From: Bacillota bacterium
GTDB taxonomy: Bacteria > Bacillota > Syntrophomonadia > Syntrophomonadales > Syntrophomonadaceae
Direction: 5' to 3'
Assembly (NCBI GenBank): GCA_029550685.1
Contig: JAKPGY010000056.1
Location: forward strand, 1 to 32,463
DNA length: 32,463 nt
Shown piece after piece: positions 17,212-25,238 of this stretch. A program made the position numbers and the translations under genes. Numbering within the stretch: position 1 is the first letter of the stretch; every line of letters begins with the position of its first letter. The notes beneath the pieces were generated by a model, which did not search any database, was not told where the DNA came from, and was given only the letters and a program-made list of their open reading frames with translations.

Positions 17212-19341
17212 ATGATTTTTGGATATCATCCACTCGAAGGCGGCTATGATGTTCCCATGCGGATTGTAGGAGCCAATATCCCTTATGAATGGCTGATATA
17301 TATATTCATGTTCATTCCGATAGGGGTTTTGCTGTATGGCATCTACAAACGTTATCAAGTCTGGACACTGGCCAAGGGAGAAATTCATCGTAATGATCAA
17401 GTAGGGGCCCGTATTTTATCATGGCTTGGCTATACATTTGCCCAAGCCAGGGTTATACGAAAACCACTGGCCGGCATGATGCATGCCCTGCTTTTCTGGG
17501 GCTTTGTTGTACTTGCTTTGGCTGCCGGTGTGGATGCCGCTCATTACTGGATAGGCTGGCCGCATATTGAGGGTGCATCTTATATCGGTTTCTCTTTATT
17601 CGTCGATGTTCTCGGACTGCTTGCCTTGATTGGGATTATCGGCCTGGCAATAGTTCGTTACATACAAAAACCGGATCGCCTTAATGATAACAAGGCCTCT
17701 GATGGCTGGATCATCCTGTTAGTATTTGTCGTTTTGTTCTTTGGCTTCGTTATTGAAGGCCTTCGTATTGCGGCCCAAATTAAGCTGTCTACTACTATGG
17801 AGCAGATTGCCTACGAACAGGTGGCATCTCCGATCGGATGGCTGTTTGCTATGCCTTTTGCCAACGCTTCTCTGGAACCGGTATTAATGTGGCACCGTAT
17901 TCTTTGGTGGTTCCACATGGCAACTGCATTCCTGTTAATAGCCCTTATCCCATTCACCAAACTATGGCACATATTTTCCGGCATGCTCAACTATGTATTC
18001 CGCGACTTAGGTCCCTCAGCGGTACGCATGGTTGAAAACATTGAAGAGGCAGAAACTTTCGGTGTAGAGAATATCGAAGAGTTCGGATGGAAGGACTTGC
18101 TAGATTTAGATGCCTGTATTCGTTGTGGCCGGTGTCAGGAGAACTGTCCAGCCTATAATACTGGCAAGCAACTGAATCCTAAAATCACTCTTATTCAGCA
18201 TATGAAGGAACACTTAGACGAAAAGGCTCCCTATTTGCTAGCCCTGAAGGATCAGCCTGAAGAAGCTGATGTAGTAGCTATGACCGAAGAAGCTGCTGAA
18301 GAAGTCAGCCCCATGGAAAAGAGCTTGCTTTACGACGTGGTTACTACAGATGTTATTTGGGACTGCACCAATTGCCGGGCATGCATGGAACATTGTCCCA
18401 TGTTCATCGAGCACATTCCCAAGATTGTTGAAATGCGCCGTAATTTAGTGATGTGGCAGGGTGATATGCCTAATGAAGTGCAAATGGCTTTAACCAATAT
18501 GGAGCGTAACTACAATCCCTGGGGTGTTGGTTTTGCTAACCGAGCAGCCTGGCTGGATGAGCGGGGTGTTCGGGAGATGGTTAATTTATTACCCGAGGAT
18601 TGCGGAGAATTTGAATACCTGCTGTACGCTGGCTGCGCCGTTTCCTTCGATGATCGTTATAAGAGGGTGGGCGAAGCACTGGTTAAACTGTTAAATAAAG
18701 CAGGTGTCAGCTTTGGATATCTGGGTGTGGAAGAATACTGTTGCGGTGACTCGGCACGTCGTCTGGGCAATGAATACCTGTACCAGACTTTGGCGCAGCA
18801 GAATATCGACACCTTCAATAATTATGGCGTCAAGAAAATTATCGTGGTATGTCCTCATGGGTACAACACTTTGAAGAACGAGTATCCACAGATGAATGGA
18901 AATTACGAAGTATATCACTATACAGAGATACTGGCCAAATTAGTAGCTGAGGGCAAGTTAAAACCAGAAAAATCCTTGAATACCAGAGTTACCTATCATG
19001 ACTCCTGTTTCTTGGGACGTCACAATCATGTTTATGACCAGCCGCGTAATGTAATTAAAGCAGCAGGTGGAAACATCATTGAAATTGATAAATCAAAGCA
19101 GTTTGGATTCTGCTGTGGCGCTGGTGGTGGACGGATGTGGATGGAAGAACACGCTGTTGAGGGTTATAAGAGAATCAATGACACACGTACCGATCAATTG
19201 CTGGCTCCCGCCCCTGAAATGGTAATTACTAACTGTCCATTCTGTTTAACCATGATCGATGACGGTGTCAAAGGAGCTGGAGCTGAAGAAAAGACCAAGG
19301 TCTTTGATGTAGCTGAAGTACTTTGGCAGACCATGCAGTAA
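17212..19341 (+). CDS. Membrane FeS/heme-b oxidoreductase, ETF:menaquinone oxidoreductase (EMO) type
   Basis: 709 residues. The N-terminal third has about five membrane helices (near 27-46, 88-108, 122-150, 165-190, 225-250) with histidines such as His91 and those in LMWHRILWWFHM suited to b-heme ligation, as in NarI/HdrE-like domains. It is followed by two 4Fe-4S motifs, CIRCGRCQENCP (about 302) and CTNCRACMEHCP (about 384), and two CCG domains with CCGD (about 508) and FCCGAGGGRMW (about 632), which bind noncubane clusters in HdrB relatives. Proteins of this architecture encoded beside etfAB are known as ETF:menaquinone oxidoreductases in beta-oxidising anaerobes and are held to feed electrons from butyryl-CoA oxidation into menaquinone. 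Quinone and heme ligands here are inferred. ATG with AAGGAGGG upstream. Confidence 0.93.
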   Translation: MIFGYHPLEGGYDVPMRIVGANIPYEWLIYIFMFIPIGVLLYGIYKRYQVWTLAKGEIHRNDQVGARILSWLGYTFAQARVIRKPLAGMMHALLFWGFVVLALAAGVDAAHYWIGWPHIEGASYIGFSLFVDVLGLLALIGIIGLAIVRYIQKPDRLNDNKASDGWIILLVFVVLFFGFVIEGLRIAAQIKLSTTMEQIAYEQVASPIGWLFAMPFANASLEPVLMWHRILWWFHMATAFLLIALIPFTKLWHIFSGMLNYVFRDLGPSAVRMVENIEEAETFGVENIEEFGWKDLLDLDACIRCGRCQENCPAYNTGKQLNPKITLIQHMKEHLDEKAPYLLALKDQPEEADVVAMTEEAAEEVSPMEKSLLYDVVTTDVIWDCTNCRACMEHCPMFIEHIPKIVEMRRNLVMWQGDMPNEVQMALTNMERNYNPWGVGFANRAAWLDERGVREMVNLLPEDCGEFEYLLYAGCAVSFDDRYKRVGEALVKLLNKAGVSFGYLGVEEYCCGDSARRLGNEYLYQTLAQQNIDTFNNYGVKKIIVVCPHGYNTLKNEYPQMNGNYEVYHYTEILAKLVAEGKLKPEKSLNTRVTYHDSCFLGRHNHVYDQPRNVIKAAGGNIIEIDKSKQFGFCCGAGGGRMWMEEHAVEGYKRINDTRTDQLLAPAPEMVITNCPFCLTMIDDGVKGAGAEEKTKVFDVAEVLWQTMQ

Positions 19342-19360
19342 AATAAATAATTATTATACG

Positions 19361-19418
19361 CTTACCAAAAGAAAACCTCCTCAACTGTTTTCGGGAGGTT
19401 TTCTTTTTTATTGGTAAG
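19361..19418 (+). terminator. Long hairpin terminator after the etf operon
   Basis: AAGAAAACCTCC (19369-19380) pairs with GGAGGTTTTCTT (19394-19405), followed by T residues. An outer pair of arms, CTTACCAA (19361-19368) and TTGGTAAG (19411-19418), extends the stem across a small TTTTA bulge. Confidence 0.88.
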
Positions 19419-19479
19419 AAACCGAACTTGTTTGGTGAGTTTATTTCAGCAATGCTTTAAATTTCATTGCCAAAAGCTC

Positions 19480-19508
19480 TTGAACAATTCGAAAAAATGG
19501 AGTATAAA
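19480..19508 (+). promoter_or_regulatory. Predicted promoter of the feo operon
   Basis: TTGAAC (4 of 6) at 19480-19485, a 17-base spacer, and TATAAA (5 of 6) at 19503-19508. The Fur box begins 18 bases downstream of the -10 element, which suits repression by blocking transcription. Confidence 0.6.
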
Positions 19509-19525
19509 TAGACTACATTTAGGCT

Positions 19526-19544
19526 GATAATGATAATCAATATC
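19526..19544 (+). promoter_or_regulatory. Fur box upstream of feo genes
   Basis: The 19 bases match the classical consensus GATAATGATAATCATTATC at 18 positions; the only difference is A for T at position 15. Fur with Fe2+ would repress the feo operon here. The regulator gene itself is not in the window. Confidence 0.88.
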
Positions 19545-19627
19545 AAATAGAAAATACAACAAAATATATTTAGTATTAGTCTTTTAGGATGAAAGGTATG
19601 GATCCCTAACACTGAGGAGGTAAGATC

Positions 19628-19804
19628 ATGGAGCAATTATGTATAGGTGCAATATTAGTTTTAGCCCTGGTGATTATTGTCAATAGAGTGAGGAAGTTAT
19701 TTAACCAGGACTGTGGGGAGTGCAGCCAGGAATGCAATAGCTGCTGCCAATCTGCTATGCCCCAGCCTCGAGTAATTGAACTGGATAGAAACGGGGAGGA
19801 GTGA
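19628..19804 (+). CDS. FeoB-associated Cys-rich membrane protein (small)
   Basis: 58 residues, too short for usual ORF cut-offs. GAGGAGG lies about 9 bases before the ATG. One N-terminal membrane helix (ICIG-like stretch to NRV, residues about 4-21) is followed by a cluster of cysteines, CGECSQECNSCC, and a polar tail. Small proteins of this kind accompany FeoB in many Firmicutes and are thought to bind iron or take the place of FeoC. The stop overlaps the feoA start (TGATG). It comes before feoA here, whereas it usually follows feoB. The exact family was recognised by pattern and context only. Confidence 0.85.
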   Translation: MEQLCIGAILVLALVIIVNRVRKLFNQDCGECSQECNSCCQSAMPQPRVIELDRNGEE

Positions 19805-20031
19805 TGGTAATGAAAAGCCTTAAAAATTTAATGCCTGGGGAAAAGGCCAAGGTAGCCAGGCTCGTCGGCAATGGTGCTATTAAAAGACGTATCATAGACA
19901 TGGGGATAGTGCCTGGAGTGGAAGTTGAAATGGAACGTTATGCCCCCCTCGGTGACCCGGCGGAAATTAAACTGAGAGGCAATCACCTGTCATTGAGAAA
20001 AGAGGAAGCAGATGGCATTATTTTAGAATAA
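19804..20031 (+). CDS. feoA: Ferrous iron transport protein A
   Basis: About 75 residues with an SH3-like fold: LKNLMPGEKAKVARLVG, RRIIDMGIVPGVEVEM and EIKLRGNHLSLRKEEA are typical FeoA segments. FeoA is a cytoplasmic protein that assists FeoB. Three in-frame starts lie close together (GTG 19801, ATG 19804, ATG 19810); GGAGG at 19795-19799 fits 19810 slightly better, while 19804 overlaps the preceding stop. The gene ends 18 bases before feoB. Confidence 0.93.
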   Translation: MVMKSLKNLMPGEKAKVARLVGNGAIKRRIIDMGIVPGVEVEMERYAPLGDPAEIKLRGNHLSLRKEEADGIILE

Positions 20032-20049
20032 TTGCGGAGGGAACCTTTG

Positions 20050-22179
20050 ATGTCGAAAAAAACTATTACTATAGCTTTGGCGGGCAATCCTAATTCAGGA
20101 AAGACCACTATTTTTAACAATTTAACCGGAGCTCGTCAACACGTGGGTAATTATCCTGGAGTTACTGTAGAACGAAAAGAAGGCAGGGTAATATATAAAG
20201 GTTACGATATTAAAGTAATCGATTTACCTGGTACTTACAGCCTGACCGCCTATTCTCCAGACGAAGTAGTGGCTCGTAATGTGATAATCGAGGAGAAACC
20301 TGATGTAGTCGTCAATATTTTGGATGCTTCTAATCTGGAACGCAATCTGTACTTGACCACTCAGTTAAAGGAATTAGAGGTTCCCTTAGTATTAGCTTTA
20401 AATATGATGGATATTGCCGAGAAAAACGGCATTAACATACAGCATAACCTTCTATCACAGTTGTTGGGAGTACCCATGGTTACTTTGATAGGTACCAAGA
20501 ATCAGGGAACCATGGAACTGCTGGACATGGCGTTAGAGAGTGTTCAAGGCCGTATAAATATGACTCCTAAAACGGTAAAGTATCGTCATGAAGTAGAAGA
20601 GGAGTTAGCCATCCTTCAAGGTATGCTGGCTGATAGTCAAGTGCTCAATGTTCAAGTGGCTGCTGGAAATGACAGCAGCTACGCGGGTAATCCAACTTAT
20701 CCTTTACGCTGGCTGGCTGTGAAACTACTGGAATACGACCAGGAGATAGTGAGAAAGGTAAACAGCTGGGCTGGTGGTGAGAAGATATTGGCCGTCGTAG
20801 ATAAAAGCCGGGATAGAATAAGAGAAATGTTACATGACGATCCTGAATTGGTAGTGGTGGATGGACGGTATGGATTTATCCGTGGAGCTTGCCGGGAAGC
20901 GGTTACTTTCACGGGCAGCGATCAGATTACTGTAACCGAATTAATTGACAAGGTATTATTGAATAGGGCACTGGCTTTGCCGATATTTTTGGGGATTACG
21001 TGGTTATTGTTTCAGCTGACATTTACTCTAGGAGCACCGCTAATGGAGTGGATAGAGGCCGGTTTTACAGCTTTGGGCGGATGGGTTGCCAACCATATGG
21101 ATGAAGGATTATTGAAGTCTCTAATAGTTGACGGTATCATCGGCGGTGTAGGCGGAGTAATAGTATTCTTACCCAATATTCTCTTACTATTTTTAGGGAT
21201 TGCCTTTCTTGAAGCCACCGGATATATGGCCCGGGCTGCATTTGTTATGGATAAGTTGATGCATAGGGTTGGTTTACATGGAAAATCCTTTGTACCTATG
21301 CTTATCGGTTTTGGTTGTACTGTACCGGCTATAATGGCTACCAGAACTCTTGAGAACCCTAAAGACCGTCTGGCCACTATTCTGGTAACTCCTCTAATGA
21401 GCTGTGGTGCCCGGTTACCCGTTTATACCCTGTTGATATCTGCATTCTTTCCCGCTAAAGTAGCAGGAAATGTTTTATTCTCCATCTATATCATTGGTAT
21501 TATTCTAGCTATGTTAATGGCTAAGGTATTTAGGACCTGGCTATTGCGGGGAGAATCAGAACCTTTTGTTATGGAACTGCCCATTTATAGGCTTCCTAGT
21601 CTTAAAAACGTTCTTATGCATATGTGGGAAAGAGCTTGGCTTTATCTAAAAAAGGCAGGCACCATTATTTTGGCGGCTTCCATTCTCATCTGGGGACTGT
21701 TTACTTTTCCCACAGCAGACGTCAACGGCAATGAATATACCAGCGCAGCTCTACAGATGGAGCAGAGTTATGCAGGTCGTATGGGCAAGGCCATAGAGCC
21801 AGTACTTACTCCCTTGGGGTTTGATTGGAAGACTGGTGTTGCTTTAGTGGCTGGTTTTGCTGCCAAAGAAGTGGTGGTGAGCACACTGGGGACTCTTTAT
21901 AGCATCGAAGATGAAGAAGCTTTAGCCGGAGAAGAAGACGTGGCAGTCAAGAGTTTTGCTCAGAGAGCCCGAGAGCAATCGGGATTTACTCCATTTACTG
22001 CCTATATATTGATGTTGTTTACACTGATATATATTCCATGTATTGCTACCATCGCCGTAATCAAACGAGAAACCAATAGCTGGAAATGGCCGCTTTTTAC
22101 TGTTGGGTATACAATTGCCTTGGCTTGGATAGTGTGTTTTCTAGTCTATCAAGGAGGCAAAATAGTGGGATTGGCCTAA
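20050..22179 (+). CDS. feoB: Ferrous iron transporter FeoB
   Basis: 709 residues from the ATG at 20050, chosen because GGAGGGAA lies 7-8 bases before it; the open frame from TTG 20032 contains the ribosome site itself. The N-terminal G domain has G1 GNPNSGKTT (12-20), G3 DLPGTYSL and G4 NMMD; a helical GDI-like linker follows; the C-terminal part is polytopic with the Gate motifs GCTVPAIMATRTL and CGARLPVYTLL, whose cysteines are proposed for Fe2+ passage. It imports Fe2+ under anoxic conditions. Iron is needed in quantity for the adjacent heme and Fe-S enzymes. Regulated with feoA by the Fur box upstream. Confidence 0.97.
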   Translation: MSKKTITIALAGNPNSGKTTIFNNLTGARQHVGNYPGVTVERKEGRVIYKGYDIKVIDLPGTYSLTAYSPDEVVARNVIIEEKPDVVVNILDASNLERNLYLTTQLKELEVPLVLALNMMDIAEKNGINIQHNLLSQLLGVPMVTLIGTKNQGTMELLDMALESVQGRINMTPKTVKYRHEVEEELAILQGMLADSQVLNVQVAAGNDSSYAGNPTYPLRWLAVKLLEYDQEIVRKVNSWAGGEKILAVVDKSRDRIREMLHDDPELVVVDGRYGFIRGACREAVTFTGSDQITVTELIDKVLLNRALALPIFLGITWLLFQLTFTLGAPLMEWIEAGFTALGGWVANHMDEGLLKSLIVDGIIGGVGGVIVFLPNILLLFLGIAFLEATGYMARAAFVMDKLMHRVGLHGKSFVPMLIGFGCTVPAIMATRTLENPKDRLATILVTPLMSCGARLPVYTLLISAFFPAKVAGNVLFSIYIIGIILAMLMAKVFRTWLLRGESEPFVMELPIYRLPSLKNVLMHMWERAWLYLKKAGTIILAASILIWGLFTFPTADVNGNEYTSAALQMEQSYAGRMGKAIEPVLTPLGFDWKTGVALVAGFAAKEVVVSTLGTLYSIEDEEALAGEEDVAVKSFAQRAREQSGFTPFTAYILMLFTLIYIPCIATIAVIKRETNSWKWPLFTVGYTIALAWIVCFLVYQGGKIVGLA

Positions 22180-22196
22180 GCAAGATAGGTCGACCA

Positions 22197-22440
22197 TTAC
22201 TGAAGTGGACCTAGAGACAATAGCACCTTAAGGTGAGTCGGTAGAGACAATCCTGAAAGGCTGTCAATTGAGCCGGGGAGAAATGAAACCTGCTGGAAAA
22301 CAATGAAGCTGTTATGAAATAAATACCCATTATCGGCAAGAAGGCAGATTTTGTTACCTAGTGGAGCTAAGAATTGAAATCCGAAGTGTATTGCAGGACC
22401 GGCACAAGAGGGGTACAATTATAATTGGTAAAGAATAATC
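22197..22440 (+). other. Structured non-coding stretch in feoB-thiolase gap; possible decayed group II intron fragment
   Basis: The 379-base gap 22180-22558 holds no convincing gene. Its first part is purine-rich and can fold: CACCTTAAGGTG is a perfect palindrome at 22224-22235, and 22239-22275 forms a nested stem (CGG with CCG, GACA with TGTC, CC with GG). The decamer TAGAGACAAT occurs twice (22212 and 22242). The texture recalls 5' domains of bacterial group II introns, but no reverse transcriptase and no domain V are seen, so this is a weak guess. No T-rich terminator follows feoB. 22441-22558 is AT-rich leader before the thiolase; no confident promoter could be picked. Confidence 0.3.
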
Positions 22441-22558
22441 ATAGTATTCAGTAAATTATCAACAGGGCAACTTTCACAAATGAGGCATTTATTATATCAA
22501 AATCTATAACAATGTTTTGAGTAGTGGATAAATCAATCATTAAAGGAGGAATTTTATA

Positions 22559-23743
22559 ATGAGTCGGGAGGTAGTATTAGTTGGTGCCTGTAGAACACCG
22601 GTAGGGACCTTTGGAGGAAAGCTTAAGGATACCAAGGCTGTGGATTTGGGTGCCTTGGTAATGCAAGAAGCTATCAAAAGGGCGGGACTTTCAGCCGATC
22701 AAATTGACGAAGTGATTTTCGGCTGTGTTTTACAGGCTGCTCAGGGACAGAATGTAACTCGCCAGTCAGCCATAAAGGCTGGTATACCGGAAACAGTACC
22801 TGCCTTCACTATTAATAAAGTGTGCGGTTCTGGTTTACGTTCCGTTAGTTTGGCTACCCAGGTAATCAAAGCCGGTGATGCAGATATTATCCTGGCGGGT
22901 GGTATGGAAAACATGTCGGCAGCTCCCTTTGCCTTAGAAAAGGCTCGTTTTGGCTATAGGATGAGCAATGGAACTCTGGTGGATGTAATGATTAGAGATG
23001 GTCTGTGGGACGCCTTTAATGATTACCATATGGGCATTACCGCGGAAAATGTAGCCGAAAAGTATGGCATTACCCGTGAAGAACAGGATGCTTTTGGTTT
23101 GCGCAGTCAGGATTTAGCCGCTAAAGCCCTTGCTGAGGGAAGGTTTAAGGACGAGATAGTACCGGTAGTAATCCCATCTAAAAAAGGTGACATCGTATTT
23201 GATACTGATGAACATCCCCGGGCCACTACTGCCGAAAAGCTAAGCCAACTCAGACCCGCCTTTAAGAAAGATGGTACCGTAACTGCTGGTAACGCATCGG
23301 GCATCAATGACGGTGCGGGAGCTGTTATTGTTATGAGCAAGGAAAAAGCTGATGAATTAGGAATTAAACCCATGGCTAAAGTAGTCAGTTATGCTTCAGG
23401 TGGTGTTGATCCTAAGATTATGGGAGTGGGACCGGTACCAGCTACCCGCAAAGCTTTAGAAAAAGCAGGTTTATCTATAGAGGATATAGACTTGATCGAG
23501 GCCAATGAAGCTTTTGCGGCTCAATCTATCGCTGTGGCTCGCGATCTGGGCTGGGAAAACACCATGGAGAAAGTCAATGTCAATGGGGGAGCTATTGCTT
23601 TGGGTCATCCCATCGGTGCTTCTGGAACCAGAATTCTAGTATCACTACTGTATGAAATGCAGAGGAGAAACAGCAAAACCGGATTGGCGACTCTTTGTAT
23701 AGGTGGAGGACAGGGGACTGCTCTTATCGTAGCCAGAGACTAA
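22559..23743 (+). CDS. Acetyl-CoA C-acetyltransferase (thiolase)
   Basis: 394 residues, standard for thiolase II. It catalyses cleavage of acetoacetyl-CoA by CoA to two acetyl-CoA, or the reverse. The catalytic residues are Cys89 in [10 protein letters not shown], His350 in [12 protein letters not shown] and Cys380 in [20 protein letters not shown] is also present. ATG with AAAGGAGG upstream. In a butyrate oxidiser it would perform the last step of beta-oxidation, but gene neighbours (feoB, coaD) are not beta-oxidation genes, so it looks like a stand-alone transcription unit with a terminator after it. Symbols thlA, atoB and phaA are all used for this family. Confidence 0.96.
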   Translation: MSREVVLVGACRTPVGTFGGKLKDTKAVDLGALVMQEAIKRAGLSADQIDEVIFGCVLQAAQGQNVTRQSAIKAGIPETVPAFTINKVCGSGLRSVSLATQVIKAGDADIILAGGMENMSAAPFALEKARFGYRMSNGTLVDVMIRDGLWDAFNDYHMGITAENVAEKYGITREEQDAFGLRSQDLAAKALAEGRFKDEIVPVVIPSKKGDIVFDTDEHPRATTAEKLSQLRPAFKKDGTVTAGNASGINDGAGAVIVMSKEKADELGIKPMAKVVSYASGGVDPKIMGVGPVPATRKALEKAGLSIEDIDLIEANEAFAAQSIAVARDLGWENTMEKVNVNGGAIALGHPIGASGTRILVSLLYEMQRRNSKTGLATLCIGGGQGTALIVARD

Positions 23744-23851
23744 ATCCTTAGAATAGCTTGTTATAGGATCATCCGGTTGATGACTGTGGGTGTTCCGGTT
23801 TTATAGAAGGAGTGCTTAACAGCAGTAAACCGGCAGAAAATTTTGTTTATA

Positions 23852-23885
23852 AACACGGGAGTTGTGTACTCCCGTGTTTTATTTT
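23852..23885 (+). terminator. Rho-independent terminator after thiolase
   Basis: AACACGGGAGT (23852-23862) pairs perfectly with ACTCCCGTGTT (23868-23878) over a 5-base loop; TTATTTT follows. Confidence 0.88.
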
Positions 23886-23983
23886 GGGCAAAATGAGGAA
23901 TAAGGCAGGGAAATGGTATATTGGAATCGAAAGATAATCGGAGCAATCGGTTACGGTAATCCGAACGGAAAGGAGGACAGCAA

Positions 23984-24472
23984 GTGCGGGTAGCAGTATA
24001 CCCAGGTAGTTTTGACCCGGTTACTAATGGGCATATCGATATAATAGAAAAGAGCAGTCGGCTTTTTGATAAGATTATTATTGCTGTGGTACATAACATT
24101 ACCAAAAAGGCACTTTTTACCTTGGATGAGCGAGTGGCTTTGATAAAAGAGAGTACCCGGCATATGGAAAATATAGAAGTAGACTGTTTCAGTGGGTTAT
24201 TGGCCAACTATTTAAGGGAAAAGGAGGCATGCGCCATTATCCGTGGGCTAAGGTCCATGACTGATTTCGAGTACGAAATGCACATGGCCATGATGAACAA
24301 GCGCCTTATCCCGGAGGTTGATACTATTTTTATAATGGCAGACACTGACCATGTGTTTGTCAGTTCCAGTGGAGTGAAAGAAGCCGCTCTCCTGGGCGGA
24401 GATGTGAGTTCCCTGGTGCCCCCTCAGGTCAAGACAGGCTTGGATCAAAAATATAAGCAACTGCGCGGATAG
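23984..24472 (+). CDS. coaD: Pantetheine-phosphate adenylyltransferase
   Basis: 162 residues. It transfers AMP from ATP to 4'-phosphopantetheine, the penultimate step of coenzyme A synthesis. YPGSFDPVTNGHIDI holds the nucleotidyltransferase (T/H)xGH motif (Thr14-His17), IIRGLRSMTDFEYE binds the substrate, and VFVSSSGVKEAALLGGD is the C-terminal signature. The start is a GTG with AAAGGAGGA upstream; no ATG fits. In many Clostridia coaD follows recG and rsmD; here recG lies 4.5 kb downstream and rsmD is not seen. Confidence 0.96.
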   Translation: MRVAVYPGSFDPVTNGHIDIIEKSSRLFDKIIIAVVHNITKKALFTLDERVALIKESTRHMENIEVDCFSGLLANYLREKEACAIIRGLRSMTDFEYEMHMAMMNKRLIPEVDTIFIMADTDHVFVSSSGVKEAALLGGDVSSLVPPQVKTGLDQKYKQLRG

Positions 24473-24475
24473 AAA

Positions 24476-24506
24476 AGAAGGACTGCCAACCAAGGGCAGT
24501 CCTTCT
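24476..24506 (-). terminator. Bidirectional hairpin terminator between coaD and gamma-carbonic anhydrase gene
   Basis: AGAAGGACTGCC (24476-24487) pairs over 12 bases with GGCAGTCCTTCT (24495-24506). Read on the minus strand it is followed by TTTTCT, so it suits the minus-strand gene best; on the plus strand it follows coaD closely but has only a delayed T-rich stretch. Confidence 0.7.
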
Positions 24507-24556
24507 GACTAAGGTTTTCTTAAAATTGTTGTACAGCGGTTCTCAAAGGGCTGGGA

Positions 24557-25087
24557 TTACTCTTCGATTAACTTTAATCCATTTGTACAGCGTTGGGCCA
24601 GATCTTGATAGAGCTTAACCGCTACCTGATTATAAACCAAGTTATAATCATCCATATCTTTTACTACCCGGGCTGGATTACCCATGGCTATTTTTCTAGG
24701 AGGAACGCTTTTCCCGGGGGGGAGTATACTACCGGCAGCCAACAGGCTTTCCTCTCCCACTTCAGTATTGGAAGAGACTATAGAACCCATTCCAATAGTA
24801 GCGTTGTGCTTGATAAGGCAGGGACCATGTACAATGGCCGCGTGTCCTACCAATACGTTTTCCTCCAAAATAGCTATAGTATCTGGCTCAGAATGTAAGG
24901 TACAGTTTTCTTGGATATTGCTGCCGCTGCCCACCACGATTTTACCATAATCACCTCGTACTACAGCCCCGGCGCCGATATAACAGTTATCACCTATTTC
25001 CACCTCACCAATTACCACCGCTTGGGGATGTATAAAGGATGAGACCCCTATAATTGGCCGTTTACCTTCGAATTCATAGATAGCCAA
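24557..25087 (-). CDS. Gamma-class carbonic anhydrase-like hexapeptide-repeat protein
   Basis: 176 residues forming a left-handed beta helix: repeated hexapeptides such as VVIGEVEIGDNCYIGAGAVV run through residues 20-135, then a C-terminal helix. The three zinc ligands of gamma-carbonic anhydrases appear conserved as His in NCTLHSEPD and two in VGHAAIVHG. Relatives include YrdA, PaaY and CaiE; activity varies, so CO2 hydration or thioester hydrolysis are both possible. The start is a TTG (complement of 25085-25087) with GGAGG eight bases upstream. An inverted repeat directly precedes the ribosome site. Divergent from hsp33. Confidence 0.88.
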   Translation of the reverse strand: MAIYEFEGKRPIIGVSSFIHPQAVVIGEVEIGDNCYIGAGAVVRGDYGKIVVGSGSNIQENCTLHSEPDTIAILEENVLVGHAAIVHGPCLIKHNATIGMGSIVSSNTEVGEESLLAAGSILPPGKSVPPRKIAMGNPARVVKDMDDYNLVYNQVAVKLYQDLAQRCTNGLKLIEE

Positions 25088-25102
25088 GTCTATTTCCTCC
25101 TT

Positions 25103-25142
25103 CTAATAAAGCTTTTGTCCTTATTCTTCCAGACTTTATTAG
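25103..25142 (-). repeat. Inverted repeat next to the ribosome binding site of the gamma-carbonic anhydrase gene
   Basis: CTAATAAAG (25103-25111) and CTTTATTAG (25134-25142) are perfect 9-base arms separated by 22 bases. On the minus strand the second arm ends two bases before AAGGAGG. It could be an operator or a translational control hairpin. Confidence 0.45.
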
Positions 25143-25171
25143 TAAATCCTGCCTTGCTTTTCAACTTGTTT

Positions 25172-25199
25172 TTGAAAATAGTATAATTACGGGTATAAT
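25172..25199 (+). promoter_or_regulatory. Predicted promoter of hsp33
   Basis: TTGAAA (5 of 6) at 25172-25177, a 16-base spacer, and a perfect TATAAT at 25194-25199. A second TATAAT at 25182-25187, part of a TATAATTAC direct repeat, could offer an alternative -10. Confidence 0.65.
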
Positions 25200-25238
25200 T
25201 ACTAAGGAGAAATCAGCTTAAAGAAAGGCACTACAATT

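Noticed and set aside
22197-22418. 73-codon minus-strand open frame in the feoB-thiolase gap
   Set aside because: No recognisable protein pattern, and the region has RNA-like complementary arms; not supported as a gene.
23795-23833. CCGGTTT/AAACCGG repeat after thiolase as terminator
   Set aside because: The loop is 25 bases and no T-run follows; the hairpin at 23852 is the far better terminator.
23761-24207. 148-codon minus-strand open frame opposite coaD
   Set aside because: It lies antisense to a well-supported coaD, shows no domain pattern and has no ribosome site; it is a shadow frame.
24593-24950. Plus-strand open frames across the gamma-carbonic anhydrase gene
   Set aside because: They are antisense to a clear hexapeptide-repeat protein and lack ribosome sites at their starts.
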